Origin: Gemmatimonadales bacterium
GTDB lineage: Bacteria > Gemmatimonadota > Gemmatimonadetes > Palauibacterales > Palauibacteraceae
DNA length: 12,788 bases
Direction of reading: 5' to 3'
Assembly: GCA_030636765.1 (NCBI GenBank)
Contig: DAOVWI010000052.1
Location: 1-12,788, forward strand
In this document: one piece after another, positions 1 through 6,489 of the stretch
Layout of the letters: each line of letters opens with the position of its first letter
How positions within the stretch are numbered: the first letter of the stretch is position 1
The notes under the pieces: model-generated
Told to the model about the DNA's origin: nothing
The model's database searches: none
The model's input: only the letters and a program-made list of their open reading frames with translations
Translations under genes and position numbers: made by a program

Positions 1-18
1 AGTCAGCTACGACTCCCG

Positions 19-1023
19 CTAAAACGCGTACTCGCCCTTCAGCGCCGCGTCCGTCATCCGGGCGCGCTCGTAGAAGGCCTCCCGGTCCGCCCCGAGGCTC
101 CCCTCGTCGCCGCCCCACACCTTGAGCGGCGTGGCCTGGAGCCCACGCCCATACGAGAACGTGAGCTCCCACGGCCCGCTGTCACCCAGCCGGTTCAGCG
201 CGTTGAGGTTCTCGGTGGCCTCCCTGTCGCTTTGCCCACCCGAGAGGAACGCGATGCCCGGCACCGCTGCCGGTACCGCCCGCTTGAAGCACCTAACCGT
301 CGCCTCGGCCACCTCCGCGGGCGCGGCGCGGTTCGGAGCGTCCTTGCCCGAGAGCACCATGTTCGGCTTCAGCACCATCCCCTCGAGCAGCACGCCCTGG
401 GCATCGAGTTCCCCGAACACGCGGTGCAGCGTCGCCTCGGTGACCTCGAAGCACCGGCCGATGTCGTGGTCACCGTCCATCAGCACCTCCGGCTCCACGA
501 TCGGCACCAACCCGGCCTCCTGCGAGAGTGCCGCGTATCGGGCGAGCGCGTGCGCGTTCGCCTCGATGCAGTAAGGCGTAGGGATTCCTTCACCGATCGT
601 GATCACGGCCCGCCACTTCGTGAAGCCGGCCCCGAGCTCGCGGTACTCCTCGAGCCGCCCCCGCAGCCCATCCAGGCCGTCGGTGATCTTCTCGCTCGGA
701 GAGTTGGCGAGAGGGTTCGTGCTCTTGTCGACCTTGATCCCCGGAATCACCCCTTCGCTCTCGATGACCTCGACGAAGGTGCGGCCGTCATCGGCCGACT
801 GACGGATCGTCTCGTCGAACAGGATCACGCCGCTGATGAACTCGCCGAACCCCTCGGTGGCAAACAGGAGCTGACGCCAGCGACGCCGGTTCTCCTCAGT
901 ACTCTCGACGCCGATGCTCGCCAGCCGCTTCGTGATCGTCCCCGTGCTCTCGTCCGCCGCGAGAACGCCCCTGCCGGGGGCCACCATCGCCCGGGCGGTC
1001 TTTGTCAGTCTGTCTACGTCCAT
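19..1023 (-). CDS. Class I fructose-bisphosphate aldolase
   Basis: Cytoplasmic glycolysis/gluconeogenesis enzyme that cleaves fructose-1,6-bisphosphate to DHAP and glyceraldehyde-3-phosphate through a lysine Schiff base, without metal. The 334-residue protein matches the animal/plant-type class I family. Visible motifs are LAADEST near residue 24 (substrate Asp), GIKVDK with Lys97, TKWR with Lys136, VEPE with Glu177/Glu179, and LEGMVLKPNM, whose Lys219 corresponds to the Schiff-base lysine. GGQS near 262-265 is the phosphate-binding loop. The C terminus ends GEYAF instead of the Tyr-terminated tail of vertebrate enzymes. I chose the ATG at 1023 because a GGAG sits 6 nt upstream and the protein then begins MDVDRLTKTAR, as relatives do. 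An in-frame ATG at 1035 would add four residues but lacks a ribosome site. The stop is TAG. It is transcribed away from the propeller operon, and there is no sign of damage. Family assignment is very secure. Confidence 0.96.
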   Translation of the reverse strand: MDVDRLTKTARAMVAPGRGVLAADESTGTITKRLASIGVESTEENRRRWRQLLFATEGFGEFISGVILFDETIRQSADDGRTFVEVIESEGVIPGIKVDKSTNPLANSPSEKITDGLDGLRGRLEEYRELGAGFTKWRAVITIGEGIPTPYCIEANAHALARYAALSQEAGLVPIVEPEVLMDGDHDIGRCFEVTEATLHRVFGELDAQGVLLEGMVLKPNMVLSGKDAPNRAAPAEVAEATVRCFKRAVPAAVPGIAFLSGGQSDREATENLNALNRLGDSGPWELTFSYGRGLQATPLKVWGGDEGSLGADREAFYERARMTDAALKGEYAF

Positions 1024-1029
1024 CTCTCG

Positions 1030-1033
1030 CTCC
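1030..1033 (-). promoter_or_regulatory. Ribosome binding site deciding the aldolase start
   Basis: On the minus strand GGAG (plus-strand CTCC) lies 6 nt before the ATG at 1023. It is itself part of the alternative upstream ATG (ATGGAG), so the upstream ATG is probably not used. Confidence 0.6.
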
Positions 1034-1165
1034 ATCTCGCTGCTCGTTCAGATCAGACAGGGAGATTACTGCCGTAGCAGGGAAAGAAAAAGGTGGAGGT
1101 GTCTTGCGCTGGCGGCGCGACGGCCGGCGGCGCTCGTCCGTCGCGTGGGGCCGGAACGCGTCTCG

Positions 1166-1198
1166 TCCGCTGAGGTACGTAGGACGGCGTTCAGCGGG
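1166..1198. promoter_or_regulatory. Dyad in the aldolase/propeller divergent spacer
   Basis: CCGCTGA at 1167-1173 and its perfect reverse complement TCAGCGG at 1191-1197 flank a 17-nt centre, with a possible extra T-G pair outside. Dyad centres are 24 bp apart, roughly two helical turns, so it could be an operator for either divergent gene. It could equally be a hairpin in the leader of the propeller operon. I see no convincing -35/-10 pair in the spacer (1036-1269). Chance occurrence in GC-rich DNA is possible. Confidence 0.3.
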
Positions 1199-1253
1199 AG
1201 CAAGCCTTCCGGGACGTCGACCAGACCGGCTCTCGAAATCCGACCTGTCGAAT

Positions 1254-1259
1254 GGAGGT
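1254..1259 (+). promoter_or_regulatory. Strong Shine-Dalgarno GGAGGT for the LVIVD protein
   Basis: GGAGGT ends 10 nt before the ATG at 1270 and overlaps an in-frame upstream ATG at 1252. That upstream ATG has no ribosome site of its own, so 1270 is the preferred start. Confidence 0.7.
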
Positions 1260-1269
1260 ACTGAATCCG

Positions 1270-3369
1270 ATGAAAGTGCGAGAACGCCTGCCGCTCCTCT
1301 CGGCGGCCGCAAACGAGGCATCCATCAAGACCGCAACGAAGCTGGCGGTCCTGCTCCTCCTTGGCGCTGCCACCGCGCCCGCGGCCCAAGCGCAGGAAGC
1401 GCCTGCCGAGCTCGAGGCCGGCGGCGGCGTGGAGGCTGTCGAGATCCAGCCGGCCGCGCCGCTGAGTGTGGGCATGGGCGATACGCTGAAGATCAGCCTG
1501 TTCTTCCTCGACGCCGAGGGCGATCCGGTCCATGACTTCCGGTGGGGCTTCCAGTTCTCGCCCTCCATCGCGGGCGCTCGACCCGACCCCTCGACCGGCC
1601 CGGGCAGCTTCGAGATCTGGGGGATGAAGCCGGGCCGCACCTCCCTCCAGGTCGGCGTGCTGGTGGCCGACGACGACGGGAACCCCTCGCCGAAGGTCAT
1701 TAAGAGCTTCGAGGTGATGTTCGAGGACTGGCCCGTCGCTCGCGTCGAGATCGACCGGCCCGCCTTCGCCGCGTTCGCGGGCACGACCTTCCGCATGACG
1801 GCCCACGCCGTGACGACAAAGGAGACCGTCCACGCCACCGCGTCGCCGGCGTGGCGCTCCGAGACACCCGACGTGGCCGCGGTGACCACGAGCGGCGTCG
1901 TCACCTTCCTCCGGCCGGGGACCGCCCGGCTGAAGGCCAGCGCGGGAGGCGCGTCGGCCGGCGTCACCCTCCAGGTCGTCGAGAATCCGGTACGCGAGGT
2001 GCGGCTGACGCCGAGCGCCGCGTCGGCACGCACCGGCGACGTCGTGCGCTTCGAGGTGTCGGCGCTCGATGGCGCCGGGCGCGAGGTCTCCGATGTGGCC
2101 ATCAGCTACGCGATCCAGTCGATTCCGGCCTCGGATGACGCCGGCGCGATGATCTTCGAGGACGGAGCGTTCGTGGCCGAGCGGCCGGGTGCGTACCGCG
2201 TCTTCGCATCGGCGGGCTCGTCCGGCGCGTCCGCCGTGGTGGAGGCCACGCCGAGAGCCAAGCCGAGTGAGGTGGAGCTCCTCGGGCGCGGGGCCGTGCG
2301 GACCCTGGCAACCACCGATCTGTGGGTGTTCACCGGTGTGGACGGCCGCGACTACGCGTACACCGGCACGATGCCCGAGGGCGGCGGGGAGCGGATGTAC
2401 GTATGGGATGTGACCGACCCGACGAACGTCGTTCTCTCCGACTCCATCGTCATCGACGCGCGCCGGGTCAACGACGTGAAGGTGAGCGACGACGCGAGCT
2501 GGGCGGTCGTGACGCGCGAGCAGAACAGCGCGCGGGGCAACGGAATCGTGATCCTGGACCTCGCCGACCCGGGCCATCCGACCGTGCTCGCCGAGCTGAC
2601 GGAAGACCTCACGGCGGGCGTCCACAACGTGTGGATCAATGGGGACGTGGTGTACGCCGTGAACGACGGCACGAGCGCGATGCACATTATCGACGTGTCC
2701 GACCCCGCCCACCCGACCAACGTCGGTACCTGGGAGATACGGCCGGGGGAGGAGGACAAGACGCTGCATGACATCTGGGCGAAGGACGGACTGGCCTACC
2801 TCTCCTACTGGGACGACGGTCTGGTCATCCTCGACATTGGCGCCGGAATCAAGGGCGGCACCCCGACCGAGCCGAAGCTGGTCTCCCAGTACAAGTACCG
2901 GGTGAGCCACGGCGAGGAGTACGGTAACACCCACACCGCCTTTCGCTACGGCGAGTACGTCTTCGTCGGCGACGAGATCTTCGGATGTGGCGCGTGCATC
3001 AACGGTCCGCGTGGCTACATCCACGTGATCGATGTCTCCGACATCGAGGCCCCGAAGGAGGTTGCCAGGTACGAGGTCCCCGAGGCCGGCGCACACAACA
3101 TCTGGGTGGAGGACGACATCCTGTACGTCGCCTACTACCAGGGCGGCCTTCGGATCGTCGACGTCTCGGGCGAGCTCCGCGGCAATCTCTACCGGCAGGG
3201 GCGGGAGATCGGATGGTACCACACCGCCGGAAAGGAGGAAGAATCCTGGCGCCCGAACGCCGCGCAGGCGTGGGGCCCACAGCCCTTCAAGGGGAACCTC
3301 TTCCTGAGCGACTACAACAGCGGCCTCTGGGTCCTCCACCACGAGCCGCCCTCGGAGCACGCTCCGTGA
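1270..3369 (+). CDS. Secreted Ig-like / LVIVD-repeat beta-propeller protein
   Basis: A 699-residue exported protein of unknown function. A basic N-region and hydrophobic core (about 24-36) end in AQA|QE, a plausible signal peptidase I site after residue 41. No lipobox is seen. Residues about 54-330 form roughly three beta-rich Ig-like units of 80-90 residues. The middle one (about 157-238) looks like a bacterial Ig-like group 2 (BIG2) domain, with SETPDVAAVTTSGVVTFLRPGTA. Residues about 336-690 form a beta-propeller of LVIVD type, with blade ends GIVILDLADP, MHIIDVSDP, GLVILDI, YIHVIDVSD and LRIVDVSG. Blade starts repeat a His-Asn/Asp-x-Trp pattern: HNVW at 452, HDIW at 500 and HNIW at 609, plus NTHTAF at 554. 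A CGAC pair of cysteines lies at 573-576. LVIVD propellers are typically surface or periplasmic binding modules; the ligand is unknown. It overlaps the next propeller gene by GTGA, so the two are probably co-translated. The long frame on the opposite strand is a shadow. Confidence 0.88.
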   Translation: MKVRERLPLLSAAANEASIKTATKLAVLLLLGAATAPAAQAQEAPAELEAGGGVEAVEIQPAAPLSVGMGDTLKISLFFLDAEGDPVHDFRWGFQFSPSIAGARPDPSTGPGSFEIWGMKPGRTSLQVGVLVADDDGNPSPKVIKSFEVMFEDWPVARVEIDRPAFAAFAGTTFRMTAHAVTTKETVHATASPAWRSETPDVAAVTTSGVVTFLRPGTARLKASAGGASAGVTLQVVENPVREVRLTPSAASARTGDVVRFEVSALDGAGREVSDVAISYAIQSIPASDDAGAMIFEDGAFVAERPGAYRVFASAGSSGASAVVEATPRAKPSEVELLGRGAVRTLATTDLWVFTGVDGRDYAYTGTMPEGGGERMYVWDVTDPTNVVLSDSIVIDARRVNDVKVSDDASWAVVTREQNSARGNGIVILDLADPGHPTVLAELTEDLTAGVHNVWINGDVVYAVNDGTSAMHIIDVSDPAHPTNVGTWEIRPGEEDKTLHDIWAKDGLAYLSYWDDGLVILDIGAGIKGGTPTEPKLVSQYKYRVSHGEEYGNTHTAFRYGEYVFVGDEIFGCGACINGPRGYIHVIDVSDIEAPKEVARYEVPEAGAHNIWVEDDILYVAYYQGGLRIVDVSGELRGNLYRQGREIGWYHTAGKEEESWRPNAAQAWGPQPFKGNLFLSDYNSGLWVLHHEPPSEHAP

Positions 3370-3400
3370 GTCCCTCGGGCTTGCCCGCACGCTCCGTGAG
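3357..3400 (+). repeat. Direct repeat carrying two in-frame GTG starts
   Basis: GCACGCTCCGTGAG occurs at 3357-3370 and again at 3387-3400, a 30-nt period. The first copy carries the stop of the LVIVD gene and the GTG start of the next gene. The second copy supplies another GTG in the same frame, 10 codons on. Only the first copy has a GGAG (3354-3357), 8 nt upstream of the GTG. Confidence 0.75.
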
Positions 3401-4559
3401 GCACGAGCCCGGCGTCGCGCTCGCGTTGATCGCTCTCCTTCTCGCCTCGTTGGTGCTGCTTCCCGCGGCTCCGGCGATGGCCCGAACGCAGGCGGAGCCG
3501 GACGGTGGAAGCGCCACCCGATCTCCCGGCTCCAGCTACTGGGTGTACGTGGCGAACGAGGCCTCGGACGCCGTTTCGCGCGTCCGCTTCGGACCGGATG
3601 GTCTGGTCGTCGAGCACACGACGGAGGTGGGGATCCGTCCCGCCGACATCGAGGGCGCGCACGGCGTCACGGTCTCACCGGATGGACTCTACTGGTACGT
3701 GTCGGTAGCGCACGGCACGCCGTTCGGCCAAGTCTGGAAGTATACGGCGGGCAGCGATCTGCTCGTGGGCAAGACGGAGGTGGGCCTCTTTCCGGCAACG
3801 ATGGCACTGACGCCGGACGGATCCTCTCTCTTCGTCGCGAACTTCAAGCTTCACGGAAACCCGGTGCCGAGCTCGGTGTCGGCCATCTTCACGCCGGCCA
3901 TGGTGGAACTGGAGAGGATCGAGACGTGCGTGAAGCCGCACGGGAGCGCGGTCGACCACGAAGGCGTCCTGCACTACTCGGCGTGTGTGGGAAGCGACCA
4001 GCTCGTGGAGATCTCCGTCGACAGCATGAGGGTCACGCGCCGGCTGCTCCTCACGCCGGGTGCCGAGCGCCCGCTCGAACCCCTGGGAGGGGCGGGAACC
4101 GGCGGACCGGCTCGATGCAAGCCGACCTGGGTCGCCGTCTCGCCGGACGATCGCTTTCTTTACGTTCCGTGCAACGGGAACCGGGAGACCCTCGAGATCG
4201 AAACCACCGATCTCCGGATCACGCGCCGCTTCCCCACCGGCAGGGGTCCGTACAACGCCGCGGTCAGCCCGGACGGGCGCTTCCTGGTCGTGACCCTCAA
4301 GGGCGAGGGTGCGGTCGCGATCATCGACCGGCGTAGCGGCGAAGAGCGGCAGGTCACGACCTCTCGGCCAGTCACCCATGGCGTGGCCATCTCATCCGAC
4401 TCTCGCTATGCGTTCGTGTCAAACGAGGCGGTCGGGTCGACGCGCGGCACGCTCGACGTCATCGACCTCGCGGCGGCGGAACTCGTCGCGAGCACGCCGC
4501 TGGAGCTCCAATCGGGCGGGATCGCCTTCTGGAAGATGGAGGCCGTGCCGGCCCACTGA
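3366..4559 (+). CDS. Secreted YVTN/YncE-type beta-propeller protein
   Basis: A 397-residue exported protein; function unknown. From the GTG at 3366, residues 17-39 form a hydrophobic export signal ending APAMA, with likely cleavage near 39. The rest is a single propeller, probably seven-bladed, of the YVTN/lactonase-like class. Repeating units include AHGVTVSPDGLYWYV (about 98), LTPDGSSLFVAN (148), VSPDDRFLYVPCNGN (258), VSPDGRFLVV (300) and ISSDSRYAFVSN (342). His-Gly pairs recur at blade starts (99, 192, 338). Four cysteines (188, 207, 251, 269) could form disulfides after export or take part in metal binding; this is inference. The start follows GGAG by 8 nt and overlaps the previous stop as GTGA, which indicates translational coupling with the LVIVD protein. 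An alternative in-frame GTG at 3396 gives a 10-residue shorter signal region. It lacks lactonase-specific markers I could verify, so no enzyme activity is claimed. Confidence 0.85.
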   Translation: MSPSGLPARSVRHEPGVALALIALLLASLVLLPAAPAMARTQAEPDGGSATRSPGSSYWVYVANEASDAVSRVRFGPDGLVVEHTTEVGIRPADIEGAHGVTVSPDGLYWYVSVAHGTPFGQVWKYTAGSDLLVGKTEVGLFPATMALTPDGSSLFVANFKLHGNPVPSSVSAIFTPAMVELERIETCVKPHGSAVDHEGVLHYSACVGSDQLVEISVDSMRVTRRLLLTPGAERPLEPLGGAGTGGPARCKPTWVAVSPDDRFLYVPCNGNRETLEIETTDLRITRRFPTGRGPYNAAVSPDGRFLVVTLKGEGAVAIIDRRSGEERQVTTSRPVTHGVAISSDSRYAFVSNEAVGSTRGTLDVIDLAAAELVASTPLELQSGGIAFWKMEAVPAH

Positions 4560-4611
4560 CGCGGCCGATAGCGATCGTAACTTCAGGCGGGATCCAAAGA
4601 GCGAGATCGAG

Positions 4612-5984
4612 ATGAGCCATCGATCGCCCTGGGTCGACGACCGGAACGCCGCGCTCCTTACCGACCAGTACCAGCTTACCATGCTGCAGGCGTACCACCG
4701 GGAAGAGCTGGTGGAGGACGCCGTGTTCAGCCTCTTCGTCCGGCGCCTGCCTCCGAGCCGCAACTTCCTCCTCGCCTGCGGTCTGGACGACGCGCTGCGT
4801 TACCTCGAAACCCTCCGCTTCGACCGGGATTCGCTGGACTATCTGGCGAGTCGAAACGAGTTCTCCCGGGAGTTCGTGGATTGGCTCGCGGGCCTCCGGT
4901 TCACGGGCGACGTCCACGCCCTGCCCGAAGGCACGCCCGTCTTCGCCGAGGAGCCGATCCTCGAGGTGACGGCGCCCCTGCCGGAGGCCCAGCTCGTCGA
5001 GACCTTCCTCATGAACCAGATCCATTTCCAGACGGTCGTGGCGACGAAGGCTGCCCGCGTGGTGCACGCCGCGAAAGGCCGAACGGTGGTGGACTTCGGC
5101 CTCCGCCGCACCCACGGAACCGACGCGGGAGTCAAGGCCGTGCGCGCCTACTGCATCGCGGGGCTGGCGGCCACGAGCAACGTCCTGGCCGGCCGCCTCT
5201 ACGGCGTGCCGGCGAGCGGCACCATGGCCCACAGCTACATCCAGGCCCACGGGAGCGAGCTCGAGGCGTTCCGCGCCTTCAGCGAGCTCTACCCCGACAC
5301 CGTGCTGCTCGTCGACACGTACGACACGCTCGATGGGGTGAGGAACGTCACCGCGCTCGCGGCCGAGCTCGGCGACGCCTTCCGGGTCAGCGCGATCCGG
5401 CTCGACTCGGGGGACCTCGCGGAGCTTGCATTCGCGAGCCGCGAGACGCTGGACGAGGCAGGCCTCGAGGATGTGGAGATCTTCGCCAGCGGAGGGCTGG
5501 ACGAGTACGAGATCGCCCGGCTCGTCGAAGCGGGAGCGCCGATCAACGGCTTCGGGGTGGGAACCGGCCTGGGTGTGTCGAGGACGCGCCCTCGCTCGAC
5601 ATCGCCTACAAGCTGACGGCCTACGCCGGCCGCGGGAGACTGAAGCTGTCACCCGACAAGCGGATCATCCCGGGTCGGAAGCAGGTCTTTCGGGTAGAAG
5701 AAAAGGGCGTTGCGGTTCGCGACGTGATCGGTCTCTCCGGGGAGCGGGACCTCGGGCGTCCCCTCCTCCGGCAGGTCATGGAGGCAGGCGCACGAACGCC
5801 GGAGGGGCTGATGGACCTCGAGGAAGCGCGCAAGCTGGCGCAGGTGGAGTTGGCGCGCCTGCCCGACCGCCTTCTGGCGCTGGACGCAGCGGACCCACCC
5901 TACGCGGTGCGGATGAGCGCCAAGCTCCAGGCGTACCGGACGAAGGTGGCATCGGAGGTGGCTGGCGAGGCGACCGAGCCGTGA
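4612..5984 (+). pseudogene. pncB: Nicotinate phosphoribosyltransferase, broken by a one-base frameshift
   Basis: NAPRT joins nicotinate and PRPP to give nicotinate mononucleotide in the Preiss-Handler NAD salvage route, with ATP use through a phospho-histidine. The first frame gives LLTDQYQLTM (16-24), DFGLRRTHG (161-169), SGTMAHSYI with the candidate phospho-His207, LLVDTYDT, IRLDSGDL (262-269), FASGGLDE and GFGVGTGLGVS (313-323). After Ser323 (codon 5578-5580) this frame runs into unrelated residues and stops at 5616, giving 334 residues. The family sequence continues in the -1 frame as EDAPSLDIAYKLTAY and runs cleanly to a TGA at 5984. Adding one G between 5580 and 5581 restores a 457-residue protein of normal family length. 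No slippery heptamer is present. Either this is a sequencing/assembly error or a very recent mutation, since the downstream 134 codons are intact. The ATG at 4612 is 52 bp after the propeller stop, with only a weak purine-rich ribosome site. Confidence 0.9.
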
Positions 5985-6013
5985 TCGAACGACCGACCGA
6001 GCCGTGATCGAAC
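5971..6013 (+). repeat. Tandem 20-nt duplication of the NAPRT-stop / archease-start junction
   Basis: CGACCGAGCCGTGATCGAAC is present at 5971-5990 and again at 5994-6013, a 23-nt period. Both copies contain GTGA. In the first, GTG overlaps the NAPRT stop as in a classic coupled junction. In the second, GTG opens archease. Because 23 is not a multiple of 3, the first GTG reads a short dead-end peptide (stop at 6007). The duplication appears to have displaced the archease start from a GTGA overlap to a position 19 bp downstream. Confidence 0.85.
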
Positions 6014-6489
6014 CACCCGCCGACGACGCGACGGGGCTCGGACGCGGCGTCCGGGAGGTGGAGCACACCGCGGACGTCGGCCTCGCCATCTCGGGCGCCA
6101 CGCTGGAGCAGCTCTTTCACCGGGCGGCGCTCGGCTTGGCTCGGCTCATGCGCGGGGACGCTCGCCCGGCTGGGGCCAGAGGCGCAACCGGACCCGTGCA
6201 CGCGGCGGAATCCGCGCAGGTGACCCGATCCGTGGCGCTCGCGGCGGAATCCTCTGATCTCCTGCTCGCCCGCTGGCTCGGAGAGTTGCTCTACCTGGAC
6301 GAAGTGGATGGATTCGTTTACGAGGGGGCCGAGTTCGCGGTGCTGGACGAAGGACGGCTGGAAGCCACCGTTCGAGGGCGAATCGATCTGGAGGCGCCCA
6401 TGTGCCAGCTGAAGGGCGTCACGTACCACGGCCTGTCGCTCGGCCGCGGAGAGGAAGGTTGGGAGGCCCGTGTCATCTTCGACATCTGA
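6004..6489 (+). CDS. Archease, RtcB cofactor protein
   Basis: Archease helps RtcB become guanylylated and turn over during RNA 3'-phosphate ligation, and widens its NTP use. The 161-residue protein shows the family's marks: EHTADVGL at 20-27 with Asp24 as a metal ligand candidate, CQLKGVTYHGL at 134-144 (the conserved K-x-V-T-Y-H strand), and the terminal Phe-Asp-Ile (159-161), whose Asp and C-terminal carboxylate bind metal in characterised archeases. Residues about 52-72 are an Ala/Gly-rich insertion. The GTG start has no visible Shine-Dalgarno and sits in the second copy of a duplicated junction, so initiation probably relies on ribosomes ending NAPRT 19 bp upstream. If the frameshifted NAPRT really ends at 5616, that coupling could be lost. 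It overlaps rtcB by 20 bp. Identification is firm from the motifs and the rtcB neighbour. Confidence 0.93.
   Translation: MIEPPADDATGLGRGVREVEHTADVGLAISGATLEQLFHRAALGLARLMRGDARPAGARGATGPVHAAESAQVTRSVALAAESSDLLLARWLGELLYLDEVDGFVYEGAEFAVLDEGRLEATVRGRIDLEAPMCQLKGVTYHGLSLGRGEEGWEARVIFDI

Noticed and set aside
232..1077. A 281-residue plus-strand frame opposite the aldolase
   Set aside because: Arg/His/Leu-rich shadow of a gene with all class I aldolase motifs.
1066..3390. A 774-residue open frame on the minus strand opposite the LVIVD propeller gene
   Set aside because: It is a GC-rich shadow: low-complexity Arg/Gly/Val/His text with no domain, while the plus strand encodes a coherent signal peptide, Ig-like units and propeller blades.
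5571..5582. Programmed -1 frameshifting at the NAPRT break
   Set aside because: No X XXY YYZ slippery heptamer and no evident downstream pseudoknot; restoring a single missing G gives the exact family sequence, so an indel or error is simpler.
4459..5652. A 397-residue minus-strand frame opposite NAPRT
   Set aside because: Shadow frame without recognisable domains; the opposite strand carries NAPRT motifs throughout.
5981..6007. Eight-codon peptide from the first GTG of the duplicated junction
   Set aside because: It is explained by the 23-nt duplication shifting the frame; no ribosome site and no reason to treat it as a gene.
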